DNA of 64,000 bases from Halegenticoccus tardaugens. Its GTDB lineage: Archaea > Halobacteriota > Halobacteria > Halobacteriales > Haloferacaceae. The DNA lies in NCBI RefSeq assembly GCF_004116405.1, contig NZ_SDIC01000004.1, positions 230,079-294,078 of the forward strand. Reading direction: 5' to 3'. Below are positions 16,642 to 24,917 of the stretch, piece by piece. The position numbers and the translations under genes are program-made. Position 1 is the stretch's first letter. Every line of letters begins with the position of its first letter. Under the pieces are notes generated by a model. That model saw only the letters and a list, made by a program, of their open reading frames with translations, was not told the DNA's origin and did not search any database.

Positions 16642-17175
16642 ATGACGAATCTCTGGGAAGACCTGGAAACGGGCCCGAACGCGCCCGAGACCATCTACGC
16701 CGTCGTCGAGTGTCTGAAGGGCGAGCGCAACAAGTACGAGTACGACAAGGACGTCCCCGGCGTGGTGCTCGATCGCGTCCTCCACAGCAACGTTCACTAC
16801 CCCAGCGATTACGGTTTCATCCCGCGATCGTACTACGACGACGAGGACCCGTTCGACGTGCTCGTCCTGGTCGAGGACGCCACGTTCCCCGGCTGCGTCA
16901 TCGAGGCCCGTCCCGTCGCGCTCATGCGGATGGACGACGACGGCGAGCAGGACGACAAGGTCATCGCCGTCCCCGTCGAGGATCCCCGATTCGACCACAT
17001 CGAGGACCTCGACGACATCCCCCAGCAGACGCAGGACGAGATCGACGAGTTCTTCTCGACCTACAAGAACCTCGAAGCCGGCAAGGAGGTCGAAACGCTC
17101 GGCTGGGAGGACAGACAGGCCGCTTACGACGCCATCGAGCACGCGCAGGACCTCTACGCCGAACACTTCGGCTGA
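16642..17175 (+). CDS. ppa: Inorganic pyrophosphatase (class I)
   Basis: This 177-residue family I pyrophosphatase hydrolyses PPi to phosphate, pulling biosynthetic reactions forward. It shows ERNKYEYDKD, HYPSDYGFIPRSYYDDEDPFDVLVL with the metal-binding aspartates (DxDPxD), and DDKVIAVPVEDPRF. The start at MTNLWEDLETGPN is the conserved family start. An in-frame ATG at 16600, with better leaderless promoter geometry, would add MPKGLSRISRKYER. It is probably monocistronic. Confidence 0.96.
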   Translation: MTNLWEDLETGPNAPETIYAVVECLKGERNKYEYDKDVPGVVLDRVLHSNVHYPSDYGFIPRSYYDDEDPFDVLVLVEDATFPGCVIEARPVALMRMDDDGEQDDKVIAVPVEDPRFDHIEDLDDIPQQTQDEIDEFFSTYKNLEAGKEVETLGWEDRQAAYDAIEHAQDLYAEHFG

Positions 17176-17290
17176 CGGGGGAGCGGCCCTCCCGTTTTCG
17201 CGCCCACGCGCCCTCTCGATAAATTTCGAGCGAGCGACTCCGCGTCGCTCGCCGCCGCGATCATGACTCCCGGACATGAGGGGAGCCGCC

Positions 17291-17307
17291 GCGCATGAAT
17301 TATGCGC
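17291..17307. promoter_or_regulatory. Inverted repeat upstream of the candidate small gene
   Basis: GCGCAT and ATGCGC arms with a 5-bp spacer, directly before a T-rich TATA-like box (17311-17320). Position and symmetry suit a regulator site, but no regulator can be named. Confidence 0.4.
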
Positions 17308-17349
17308 ATGGGTAATTTTTTGTGGGTGACGATCCTACGAGGTTCCGTA

Positions 17350-17463
17350 ATGGCAGCCAAGGAACCCCGCCTCGGAGTGAACCACCTGACGGTCGTGCCG
17401 ACGAACTTCCGGTCGGACCGGCGTGGCCGCGCTGACGACGGTCCGTCCGCCGACGGGGACTGA
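17350..17463 (+). CDS. Candidate 37-residue protein, unknown
   Basis: ATG to TGA encodes 37 residues starting MAAKEPRLGVNHLTVVPTNF, followed by a polar R/D/G-rich tail. Support comes from the promoter geometry (TATA-like box 17311-17320 puts a start a few bases upstream) and a GAGGT Shine-Dalgarno-like string about 8 nt before the ATG. The first 20 residues look like folded protein, unlike typical shadow translation. I do not recognise the family and assign no function. Confidence 0.4.
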   Translation: MAAKEPRLGVNHLTVVPTNFRSDRRGRADDGPSADGD

Positions 17464-17541
17464 CGGTACCCCGCGTCGGTCGGCCGAGGGCGGCGGACGA
17501 GAGCCAAATCCCTTTTAGTACCCAGCATCTACGGGAAGGTA

Positions 17542-18462
17542 ATGGCGGAATGTTATGAGTGCGGCAGGTACGAGAACTTGCCGTACCAGTGTCGGCGCTG
17601 CGGGAACACCTTCTGCGCCGAACATCGGTTGCCGGAGAACCACAACTGCCCGGGGCTGCAGGACTGGAACGACCCCGGCGGCGTGTTCGGCAATCGCGCC
17701 GACGACGGAACCGAACAGTCGACGCGAGCGCGCGCCAGGGACCGAGTCAACCAGGTGACGGGCACCGGCGGTCCGCTGGGATACTTCCGGGGCAACATGA
17801 CGTTCGTGTTCCTCGGGCTGATGTGGATCACGTTCGCGCTCCAGTACTTCGTCCTCCCGCTGCTCGGCGTCGGCTTCAGAACGCCGCTCTGGAGTTCGCT
17901 CTTCGTCCTCGAACCGCAGAACGTGGCGTACGTCTGGACGTGGGTCACCTCCGTCTTCGCCCACGGCGGTTTCACCCACATCGCGGTCAACAGCATCACG
18001 CTGTACTTCTTCGGCCCCGTCGTCGAGCGTCAGCTCGGCTCGAAGCGGTTCACCGCCCTGTTCGTCGGCTCGGGGATCGTCGCGGGGCTCGCGCAGATCG
18101 GCACGAACCTCGCGATGGGCGGCCCGGCGGCCGGCGTGCTCGGCGCGAGCGGCGCGATCATGGCGATCATGGGCGTGCTGACGGTCCTCAACCCGAACCT
18201 CCGGGTGTACCTGTACTTCTTCATCCCGCTCCCGCTCTGGGTGCTGACGTTCGGGTTCGCCGCGTTCAGCCTCACCGCCGGCTTCGGCACGTTCGGCGGC
18301 GGGTTCCTCGGGGGCAACGTCGCCCACTTCGCCCACCTCGCCGGGCTGTTCATCGGCCTCGCGTACGGCCAGCACATCAAGGGCCGCCAGCGCGCCCCGC
18401 AGTCGCTCCGCTTCGGTCGCGGCGGCGGCCCCGGCGGCCCGCGGCGGCGCGGGCCCTTCTGA
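17542..18462 (+). CDS. Rhomboid intramembrane protease with AN1-type zinc finger
   Basis: This 306-residue protein fuses an N-terminal AN1-like zinc finger (CYECGRY, CRRCGNTFCAEHR, HNC; residues 4-37) to a rhomboid core of six or more membrane segments. The catalytic serine is in GASGAIM (about residue 205) and the histidine in NVAHFAHLAG; HGGFTHIAVNS is the loop motif. It cleaves membrane-anchored substrates within the bilayer. A homologue with this layout (RhoII of Haloferax volcanii) has been linked to cell-surface glycoprotein processing. The stop overlaps the next gene (TGATG). Confidence 0.94.
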   Translation: MAECYECGRYENLPYQCRRCGNTFCAEHRLPENHNCPGLQDWNDPGGVFGNRADDGTEQSTRARARDRVNQVTGTGGPLGYFRGNMTFVFLGLMWITFALQYFVLPLLGVGFRTPLWSSLFVLEPQNVAYVWTWVTSVFAHGGFTHIAVNSITLYFFGPVVERQLGSKRFTALFVGSGIVAGLAQIGTNLAMGGPAAGVLGASGAIMAIMGVLTVLNPNLRVYLYFFIPLPLWVLTFGFAAFSLTAGFGTFGGGFLGGNVAHFAHLAGLFIGLAYGQHIKGRQRAPQSLRFGRGGGPGGPRRRGPF

Positions 18463-19232
18463 TGCGGCCCGCCCGTCCGGACCTCGCGCCCGATCCGGCG
18501 CTCTCGCGCGCCGAGATGGAGTCGCTCCAGCGTGAGGTGGCCGCCGCCGCGGTCTTCGAGGACGACCTCGCGTTCGACCCGGCGGCCGTCTCGCTCGCCT
18601 CGTCGACGCTCTCGATGGACGCAGACCGACCGACCGTCGCGGGGGTCGATCAGGCGTTCCTCGACGACCGGGCGGTGAGCGCGATCGTCGTCGTCCGCGG
18701 CGGCGAGGTCGTCGAACGGGCCCACGCCGTCTCGACCCTCTCGATCCCGTACGTTCCCGGCCTGCTGTCGTTCCGCGAGGGCGGCCCCATCCTCGACGCG
18801 TTCGCGGAACTCTCCGCGACGCCGGATCTCGTCGTCTTCGACGGCAGCGGCCGCATCCACTTTCGGGAAGCCGGCCTCGCGACCCACATGGGCGTCGTGC
18901 TCGACGTGCCGAGCGTCGGCGTGGCGAAGCGACTCCTCTGCGGCCGGCCCCGCGAGTCGGTGGACGGGCGACCCGCGGGCTGGCGCACCCCGATCGAGGC
19001 GACAGGCCGCGTCACCGCCCCCGACGGAACCCTCATCGGGTACGCCTACCAGTCCCGCCAGTACGACTCGAACGCGACGATCAACCCCCTCTACGTCAGC
19101 CCCGGCCACCGGATCTCAGCCGAGACCGCCGTCGGCGTGATCGAACGGCTGGGCGGCGACTACAAGCTCCCGGAGCCGACGCGGCTCGCCGACGCCTACG
19201 CCGAGGAGGTAAAGCGGTCGCTCGGCAAGTGA
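18462..19232 (+). CDS. nfi: Endonuclease V
   Basis: This 256-residue enzyme nicks DNA one base 3' of deoxyinosine and other deaminated bases. Motifs: VAGVDQAFLDDRAVSAIVV with the first catalytic aspartate, IPYVPGLLSFREG (the wedge and Glu region) and LVVFDGSGRIHFREAGLATHMGV-type metal site, then GVAKRLLCG. The start at 18462 overlaps the rhomboid stop by one base, so the two genes are co-translated, although their roles seem unrelated. It is cytoplasmic. Confidence 0.94.
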   Translation: MRPARPDLAPDPALSRAEMESLQREVAAAAVFEDDLAFDPAAVSLASSTLSMDADRPTVAGVDQAFLDDRAVSAIVVVRGGEVVERAHAVSTLSIPYVPGLLSFREGGPILDAFAELSATPDLVVFDGSGRIHFREAGLATHMGVVLDVPSVGVAKRLLCGRPRESVDGRPAGWRTPIEATGRVTAPDGTLIGYAYQSRQYDSNATINPLYVSPGHRISAETAVGVIERLGGDYKLPEPTRLADAYAEEVKRSLGK

Positions 19233-19234
19233 AC

Positions 19235-19242
19235 CCTTAACT
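19235..19242 (+). promoter_or_regulatory. TATA-like box for the SDR gene
   Basis: CCTTAACT centred about 26 nt before the GTG at 19265; supports a leaderless GTG start. Confidence 0.5.
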
Positions 19243-19264
19243 GGCCCGCCTCCGACGTGCGGGT

Positions 19265-20107
19265 GTGAAACCCGAGACTGTCCTCATCACTGGCTGTTCC
19301 TCCGGCATCGGCCGGGCGACCGCGCGGGCCTTCCTCGACGAGGAGTGGACCGTCTACGCCACCGCGCGCAACCCCGCGGATATCCAGACGCTCGGCGACG
19401 AGGGCTGCGAACTCGCGACGCTCGACGTGACCGACGACGTCGACGTCGACCGCGTCGTCTCGCGCGTCGTCGACGAGGAGGGGTCGATCGACTGTCTCGT
19501 CAACAACGCCGGCTACGGGCAACTCGGCCCCATCGAGGACGTGCCGGTCGAGCAGGTCCACCGGCAGTTCGACGTCAACGTCTACGGCCCCCACCGGCTC
19601 ACCCGGGCCGTCCTCCCGCACATGCGCGAGCAAGAGTCCGGGACCGTCGTCAACGTCTCCAGCGTCGCCGGGCGCGTCTCCTTCCCCGGCGGCGGCGTCT
19701 ACTGCGGATCGAAGTTCGCGCTCGAAGCGATGACGGACGCGCTCCGCGCCGAGGTCGACGAGTACGAGATCGACGCGGTGCTCGTCGAACCCGGGCCGGT
19801 CGAGACGAACTTCGCCGACCGCACGACGGACGAGATCGAGGGGGACGGCGACGTGCCCGGCGTCGAGCGCTCGGGCGCGTACGAGGCGTTCTACGGCCTG
19901 TTCGAGGACACGCAGGCCGTCGGCGGCGGCGGTCCCGGCGCGATTCCCCCGGAGCGCGTCGCGGAGGACATCGTCAACGCCGCCAGCGCGACGAAGCCGG
20001 CGTCGCGCTACCCGGTCGGCGCCGTCGCCCGCGCGTCCGTGCTCGCGCGATTCCTCCCCGACTCCGTGCGCGACAACCTCTACGGTCTCGCAAAGAAGCT
20101 CGCCTAA
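19265..20107 (+). CDS. Short-chain dehydrogenase/reductase
   Basis: This is a 280-residue classical SDR. The NAD(P)-binding TGCSSGIG motif is at residues 9-16, NNAG is in the middle, and the catalytic Ser (NVSSVAG) and YxxxK (YCGSKFA) are intact. The sequence around CSSGIGRATARAFLDEEWTVYATARNP suggests a lipid- or steroid-type SDR subfamily, but the substrate is unknown. The GTG start is supported by a TATA-like box 26 nt upstream. Its end overlaps the convergent ArsA gene by 4 bp. Confidence 0.92.
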   Translation: MKPETVLITGCSSGIGRATARAFLDEEWTVYATARNPADIQTLGDEGCELATLDVTDDVDVDRVVSRVVDEEGSIDCLVNNAGYGQLGPIEDVPVEQVHRQFDVNVYGPHRLTRAVLPHMREQESGTVVNVSSVAGRVSFPGGGVYCGSKFALEAMTDALRAEVDEYEIDAVLVEPGPVETNFADRTTDEIEGDGDVPGVERSGAYEAFYGLFEDTQAVGGGGPGAIPPERVAEDIVNAASATKPASRYPVGAVARASVLARFLPDSVRDNLYGLAKKLA

Positions 20108-21231
20108 TCGAGACAGGCCGCGACGACGCGCAGCGCCGCCTCGCCCTGCACCTCGTCGGCGAGCAGCGGCACGCGCTTCACGTCGCGTCCCCGGAACAGC
20201 TCGGCCGCCGTCCGAAGCGCCTTCTGCTGGACCCCCCACCGGCGCTGACAGAACTCGCAGGACTCCAGATCGGGCGCGACGATCCACTCAGGGCCCACGT
20301 CCGCGATCGCCGAGACGTCCTCCATCACCCGGTTCACCACGACGGTCTCCACGGGGACGTCGAACCCGTCGAGCCGCCGGATCAGCCGCTCGGACTCGAC
20401 GACGCTCATCTCCTCGGGAATCATCACCACCCGGAAATCGGTCTTCTCGGGATCCCGCAGCACCGCCCGGAGACGCTCGATGCGCTCCGCAAGCGCGTCG
20501 AGATCCCGCATCCCGCCTTCGGCGTCGGTCTCGCCGCCGAACATCCCCTTTACCCCCTGCATCACGCCGCCGAACCGCTGGCGGAGTTTGACCACGCGTC
20601 CGATCATCGAGTCCACCATCTCCGGGAGCTGAAGCAGGCGGAGGGTGTGCCCCGTCGGGGCGGTGTCGACGACGACGCGCTCGAACCGCGGGTCGTCGAG
20701 GTACTCCAGCAACTGCCGCATCGCCGCCGCCTCGTCCGCCCCGGGCATCGTCCCGCCGAGGAGCGGCCCCAGATCCTCGTCGTCGAACATCTCGCCCACC
20801 TCGCCCATTCCGCCGAGCGGCTGCTCGCCTTCGCCGAACAACCCATCTTCCATCGCGGCGTCGGGGTCGATCTCCGCGGCGAAAAGCGGCGCGTCGTCGC
20901 GGATCCGGGTCGGCGTCGCGGGGATCTCGGTCTCCAGCGTGTCCGACAGCGAGTGCGCCGGGTCGGTCGAGACGACGAGCGTCGGCGTCCCGCCCGCGGC
21001 GCTCGCGAGCGCCGTCGCCGCCGCCATGGTCGTCTTGCCGACGCCTCCCTTCCCGCCGTAGAGGACGTACTCGGGCGCGTCGACGCCCGACGGCAGGTCG
21101 GTCCGTCCCGTCACCGCCTCGACGGGAATCTCCGACGCCTCCTCGTCCCCGTCGGTCGGTCGCCCCGCGTCCGGTCCGTCCTCCTCTCCTTCGTCGACGG
21201 CGTCGACGGGTTCGACGTCGAGTTCGGCCAT
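20104..21231 (-). CDS. ArsA/Get3-family ATPase
   Basis: This 375-residue protein has an acidic N-terminal extension (residues 1-55), then a deviant Walker A (GGKGGVGKTT, residues 59-68), the switch STDPAHSLSDTL and VVDTAPTGHTLRLLQLP. A CEFCQRR motif near residue 333 gives the CxxC used for zinc-bridged dimers in the Get3/TRC40 group. Members target tail-anchored proteins or act as chaperones; arsenite transport is less likely without an arsB neighbour. It is cytoplasmic and apparently monocistronic. Confidence 0.92.
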   Translation of the reverse strand: MAELDVEPVDAVDEGEEDGPDAGRPTDGDEEASEIPVEAVTGRTDLPSGVDAPEYVLYGGKGGVGKTTMAAATALASAAGGTPTLVVSTDPAHSLSDTLETEIPATPTRIRDDAPLFAAEIDPDAAMEDGLFGEGEQPLGGMGEVGEMFDDEDLGPLLGGTMPGADEAAAMRQLLEYLDDPRFERVVVDTAPTGHTLRLLQLPEMVDSMIGRVVKLRQRFGGVMQGVKGMFGGETDAEGGMRDLDALAERIERLRAVLRDPEKTDFRVVMIPEEMSVVESERLIRRLDGFDVPVETVVVNRVMEDVSAIADVGPEWIVAPDLESCEFCQRRWGVQQKALRTAAELFRGRDVKRVPLLADEVQGEAALRVVAACLD

Positions 21232-21402
21232 GCGAACCCTCTCTCGCGCGGGCTTGTGTACTCGTCGGTCCGAACGTTCAAATACGAGAACGGAACCACC
21301 TCGACGCGGACGCTCCGGGTCACCGACGCTTCGGCCGGAATACGCCGACGACCGCGCCGCGACGGACGGAACCCACAGTCCGAATAGCCGACGCCGGTCG
21401 GC

Positions 21403-22500
21403 TCAGAAGAACGCGGCCAGCCGCGAGGCCGCCTCCTCGACCTCGCTCGTCACGAGCGCGAAGCGGATCCAGTCGGCGCGCGACTCGCCGAACGCCTCCC
21501 CCGGCATGCCGGCGACGCCCGCCTCGTCGATGAGCCGCTCGACGTTCGAGAGCGTGCCCGGGAACCCGTCGAACCGCGCGAGCACGTAGAACGCCCCGTC
21601 CGGGCGCGCGTACTCCGCCCCCGCCTCGTCGAGCGCGGACGTGAACGCGTCGGCGCGCGTCCGGAGCATCTCCCGGGTCTCCTCGTAGTACTCGGGGGGC
21701 GTTTTGCGGAGCGCGTCCAGCACCGCCTGCTGCGCCGGCCTGCTGCCCGCGACGTTGACGAGCATGTGACGGGTCTTCGCGGCGTCGACGAGCGCCTCCG
21801 GAAACACCGCGTAGCCGACGCGAAAGCCCGTGATCGCCATGGACTTCGAGAAGCCGCTCGTGACGACGCAGCGGTCGGAGTCGAACCGGAGCGCGCTCTC
21901 GAAGCGCCCCGAGAAGTCGAAGTGGTCGTACACCTCGTCGCTGAGGAGCAACGCGTCGTTCTCCTCCGCGACGTCGACGAGCGCGCCCATCGTCTCGCGG
22001 TCGTACACCGCGCCAGTCGGGTTGTTCGGCGTGTTCACCGCGATCAGCGCCGTCTCCGCGCTCGCCGCCTCGCGCACCCGCTCGGGATCGAGCGACCCGT
22101 CGCGTTCGGCCGGGACGTACCTCGCTTCCCCCCCGAGCATCGAGGTTTTCCCCGGATAGTACGGGTAGACCGGGTCGGTGAGGATCACCTCGTTCCCCGC
22201 GTCGCGTTCGAGCGCCCGGGCCATCGCCAGGTAGTTCGCCTCGCCGGCGCCGTTCGTGACGACGATCCGTTCGCGGTCGACGTTTCGTCGCTCGGCGATC
22301 TCCGCTCTGAGCCCGGCGAGTCCTTCGCTCGGCGGGTACTGGAACTCGCTCGGATCGGCGTCGGCGTACGCCCTGAGTCCGTCGCGGAGCGCCCTCGGCG
22401 GCTCCCAGTCGGGGCTGCCGCTCACCATGTCGATGACGTGACGGTCGGCGCGCGCCGCGTACTGCATGACGCGGAAGAAAAGCGGCGTCTCGTACTCCAT
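21403..22500 (-). CDS. PLP-dependent aminotransferase (class I/II)
   Basis: This 365-residue fold-type I aminotransferase contains VTNGAGEANYLAMARAL near the cofactor phosphate, NTPNNPTGAVYDRE, SDEVYDHFDF, and the PLP lysine in SGFSKSMAITGFRVGY. An R in IRFALVTS binds the substrate carboxylate. It resembles aspartate/aromatic-type transaminases, but the amino-acid substrate cannot be fixed. It is divergent from the CinA gene. A longer frame from 22558 lies in another reading frame and is shadow. Confidence 0.93.
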   Translation of the reverse strand: MEYETPLFFRVMQYAARADRHVIDMVSGSPDWEPPRALRDGLRAYADADPSEFQYPPSEGLAGLRAEIAERRNVDRERIVVTNGAGEANYLAMARALERDAGNEVILTDPVYPYYPGKTSMLGGEARYVPAERDGSLDPERVREAASAETALIAVNTPNNPTGAVYDRETMGALVDVAEENDALLLSDEVYDHFDFSGRFESALRFDSDRCVVTSGFSKSMAITGFRVGYAVFPEALVDAAKTRHMLVNVAGSRPAQQAVLDALRKTPPEYYEETREMLRTRADAFTSALDEAGAEYARPDGAFYVLARFDGFPGTLSNVERLIDEAGVAGMPGEAFGESRADWIRFALVTSEVEEAASRLAAFF

Positions 22501-22590
22501 ACGCGCCCGTCGACGGCCGGCGTGTTCGCTCTTTCGTCATCGGACGCGCCGGGCGCACCGTTTTTCGGGGGCGGTCGCGTAGCGACGGCC

Positions 22591-23109
22591 ATGCGTGACT
22601 CCGCTGCCGATCCGCCGGTCGAAGAACGCCTCGGGGAGGCGCTCCGCCGAACCGACGCGACCGTCGCCGTCGCCGAATCGTGCACGGGCGGGCTCGTCGG
22701 CTCGCTCCTCACGGACGTTCCGGGGGCGAGCGACTACTTCGACCGATCGCTCGTCGCCTACTCGTACGACTCGAAGCGAGCGATGCTGGCGGTCGAACGG
22801 GAGGCGCTCGACGAACACGGCGCGGTCAGCGAGCCCGTCGCCCGACAGATGGCGCAGGGCGCGCGGGACACCGCCGACGTCACGTGGGGGCTGGCGACGA
22901 CCGGCGTGGCCGGACCGGGCGGCGGCACCGAGGAGAAACCCGTCGGCACGGTCTACGTCGGCGTCGCCTACGCCGGCGAGTGGGGAACCGGCGAATCGTA
23001 CGCCGCGGTCTCGCGCCACGAGTTCGACGGCACTCGACGGGAGATCAAAGAGCGGATCGCCCGCCGCGCCCTCCGGGCCCTCCTCGACGCCGTCGAGGCG
23101 CGGACGTGA
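22591..23109 (+). CDS. CinA-family nicotinamide-nucleotide amidohydrolase domain protein
   Basis: This 172-residue protein corresponds to the C-terminal CinA (PncC) domain: VAVAESCTGGLVGSLLTDVPGASDYF, YSYDSKRAMLAV, TTGVAGPGGGTEEKPVGTVYVGV. The ESCTGG and GVAGPGGG motifs carry the active-site residues. It deamidates NMN to nicotinic acid mononucleotide in pyridine nucleotide recycling. The frame is open far upstream but that part lies antisense to the aminotransferase. A T-rich box near 22558-22567 is 28 nt before the ATG. Confidence 0.94.
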   Translation: MRDSAADPPVEERLGEALRRTDATVAVAESCTGGLVGSLLTDVPGASDYFDRSLVAYSYDSKRAMLAVEREALDEHGAVSEPVARQMAQGARDTADVTWGLATTGVAGPGGGTEEKPVGTVYVGVAYAGEWGTGESYAAVSRHEFDGTRREIKERIARRALRALLDAVEART

Positions 23110-23216
23110 AGACGCCGAGGTGCGGACGGAGAGACCCCGTCGAAGCGAAGGCGTGCGTCGCGCGTCCGACGGCGGTGAGAAACGTTTGTACCCCCCGCGG
23201 CGAAAGTCGGTCCCGG

Positions 23217-23705
23217 ATGAACAAGAAAGGCCACGTGCTGAACGCCGTTCTCCTGAGCGTCGGCCTCGGGTACGTCCTCGAACCGTCCGGCGACGTCCCG
23301 ACGTTCGTCGCGATCGCGCAGCTTTCCGTCCCGATCACCCTCGGGGCGCTGTTCCCGGACGTCGACACGGCGTTCGGCAGACACCGAAAGACGTTGCACA
23401 ACCTCCCGGTGCTCGGGCTCTTTCTCGCGTACCCCTACTACTTCGACAACCTCCACTACGTGTGGGTCGGCATCCTCACGCACTACGTCCTCGACTACTT
23501 CGGTAGCAAGCGGGGACTCGCGCTGTGTTACCCCCTCGATCGGGAGTTCAGCTTCCCGGCGGGGGTCGCGACGAGCAGCAAGTGGGCCGGCGTCGCCACC
23601 GTCGCCATCACCGCGGTGGAACTCGCCGCCTTCGCGGCCGTCCACTACTACGTGCTTCGGCTCGACGTCGGCCTCGACACCGTGACCGCCGCGCTGTTTT
23701 CGTGA
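23217..23705 (+). CDS. Membrane-bound metal-dependent hydrolase, YdjM/DUF457-like
   Basis: This 162-residue membrane protein starts MNKKGHVLNAVLLSVGLG. It has several hydrophobic segments and the family's histidine/aspartate pattern: H6 near the start, LFPDVDTAFGRHRKTLHNL (D, H and H) and ILTHYVLDYF. These residues probably bind metal at the membrane face. Bacterial relatives include YdjM, but the reaction is not known. ATG at 23217 is about 29 nt from a TATA-like box near 23188. Confidence 0.85.
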   Translation: MNKKGHVLNAVLLSVGLGYVLEPSGDVPTFVAIAQLSVPITLGALFPDVDTAFGRHRKTLHNLPVLGLFLAYPYYFDNLHYVWVGILTHYVLDYFGSKRGLALCYPLDREFSFPAGVATSSKWAGVATVAITAVELAAFAAVHYYVLRLDVGLDTVTAALFS

Positions 23706-23736
23706 CGCGGCGGGTCGCGCGCCGCACCCGCGCCGG

Positions 23737-24501
23737 TCAGTAGACGCACACGTCGTCGAACCGGCCCCCGTACGCGAGGTGGTTCGGGTGCGTCGGCTCC
23801 ATGCCGGAGAGGAAGAGCCGGTCTATCTTCCCCCACGTGTTCTCGTACCCGAGGTGGGACAGCTCCGCGAGGCTCCTGAGCCGGTGTCCGAGGCCGCCGC
23901 GGTGGACGACCCGGCGGGGTGCGCCCTCCGCGAGCGCCTCCACGAGGTCCGACTCCGACTCGACGGGGACGCCGAACCGCGTCCACGCCTCGCCGACCGT
24001 CCCGCGGAGGTGCGCGTAGGACGATCCGAACCCGGGAAGTCCGACGTCGCCCGCGAGGCGCTGGCCGCGCCGGTTGTACGTCGGGGGGCACTTCGCGTTG
24101 TACGTCTCGACCGCGTGGAGCCTGCCGGCGTACGAGGCGACGTCCTCCTCGTTCATGCTCACGTTCAAAAGCGTGGGGTGCGGCACGAGGACGGCGGCCC
24201 CCTGTCGCTCGAACTCGGCCATCGCGCCCTCCAGCGTGATGAAATCCGGCACCGGCTCGGCGAGCCCGACCGCGAGGAGGTGCCGCCGGTCGCGCCACGA
24301 ACCGGTGAACACCTCGCGGCCGGGCACCACGAGCAGCTCGTCGTCCGAAAACCGCTCCGCCGTCGCTCGGATCGCGGGGAGGCGCGCGAAGTGCGGTGCG
24401 TACACCAGCACGTCGATGTCGTTCGCCTTCGCCCGCTCGACGACGCGCTCGTCGAGCAACTTCACGTGCATGTCGACCCGGGTCGTCGCAGACGCGCTCA
24501 C
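23737..24501 (-). CDS. PHP-domain (PHP-associated) metallohydrolase
   Basis: This protein of about 254 residues opens with VDMHVKLLDERVVERAKANDIDVLVYAPHF. Its middle part reads VVPGREVFTG and VLVPHPTLLN, and the C-terminal region is THPNHLAYGGRFDDV. The His/Asp/Glu distribution matches the PHP metal-binding fold; the substrate is unknown. The start is uncertain: GTG at 24501 (used here) fits a transcript from the palindromic TATA-like box at 24559-24567, while ATG at 24540 would add 13 residues but seems too close to that box. Confidence 0.8.
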   Translation of the reverse strand: MSASATTRVDMHVKLLDERVVERAKANDIDVLVYAPHFARLPAIRATAERFSDDELLVVPGREVFTGSWRDRRHLLAVGLAEPVPDFITLEGAMAEFERQGAAVLVPHPTLLNVSMNEEDVASYAGRLHAVETYNAKCPPTYNRRGQRLAGDVGLPGFGSSYAHLRGTVGEAWTRFGVPVESESDLVEALAEGAPRRVVHRGGLGHRLRSLAELSHLGYENTWGKIDRLFLSGMEPTHPNHLAYGGRFDDVCVY

Positions 24502-24558
24502 GGAGGGAAATCGGCGCGACGGGCCATTAGTGGTTGCCATTCGGACTGTCCGGGAGAG

Positions 24559-24567
24559 AAAACTTTT
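24559..24567. promoter_or_regulatory. Near-palindromic TATA-like box shared by divergent genes
   Basis: AAAACTTTT, about 30 nt upstream of the plus-strand ATG at 24593 and correctly spaced for a minus-strand start near 24537. It could serve both directions. Confidence 0.45.
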
Positions 24568-24592
24568 GCCCCCGGAACGTCTGCGTTCGAAC

Positions 24593-24895
24593 ATGTCCCG
24601 CTGGGAGTGCGGCATCGACGGCTGCGGCGCGCGGTTCGAGGACGTCGAGTCGGCGATCGTCCACCAGACGAACGAGCACGCGCGCCACGAGTGTAAGGTC
24701 TGCGGAACGGTCGTCCCGGAGGGGTACTTCGCGATCCGTCACGCGTTCGACGAACACACCCGCGCGGAGTACGTCCGCGCGTACGACGCCGACTCCTCGG
24801 CGGTGCGCGAGCGCGAACGGGTCAAAGCGGAGATCGAGGCGGAGGCGGACCTCCAGCGCGTCGTCGAACGGGTCGACGGCGGGATCGCAGAGTAA
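24593..24895 (+). CDS. Small zinc-finger protein (DUF7565-like)
   Basis: This 100-residue protein has two zinc-finger-like units: C-x4-C with downstream H (CGIDGCGARFEDVESAIVHQ), then HECKVCGTVVPEGYFAIRHAFDEH. The Cys/His spacing resembles C2H2 fingers. The C-terminal third is a charged helix. It may bind nucleic acid. The ATG is leaderless behind the shared TATA-like box. It is convergent with spt5. Confidence 0.82.
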   Translation: MSRWECGIDGCGARFEDVESAIVHQTNEHARHECKVCGTVVPEGYFAIRHAFDEHTRAEYVRAYDADSSAVRERERVKAEIEAEADLQRVVERVDGGIAE

Positions 24896-24917
24896 GCGGC
24901 GGGAGGGCGAAGCGCGT

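Larger units (their letters stand above)
17176..17541. other. Intergenic region with a possible small gene
   Basis: Apart from the 37-codon candidate gene (17350-17463) and its upstream elements, the region holds the TATA-like box of the rhomboid gene (CTTTTAGTA, near 17512-17520, 26 nt before its ATG). Nothing else is recognisable. Confidence 0.4.

Noticed and set aside
17542..18462. Rhomboid plus AN1 finger as a new fusion
   Set aside because: The arrangement is already known from Haloferax RhoII, so it is described only as a feature.
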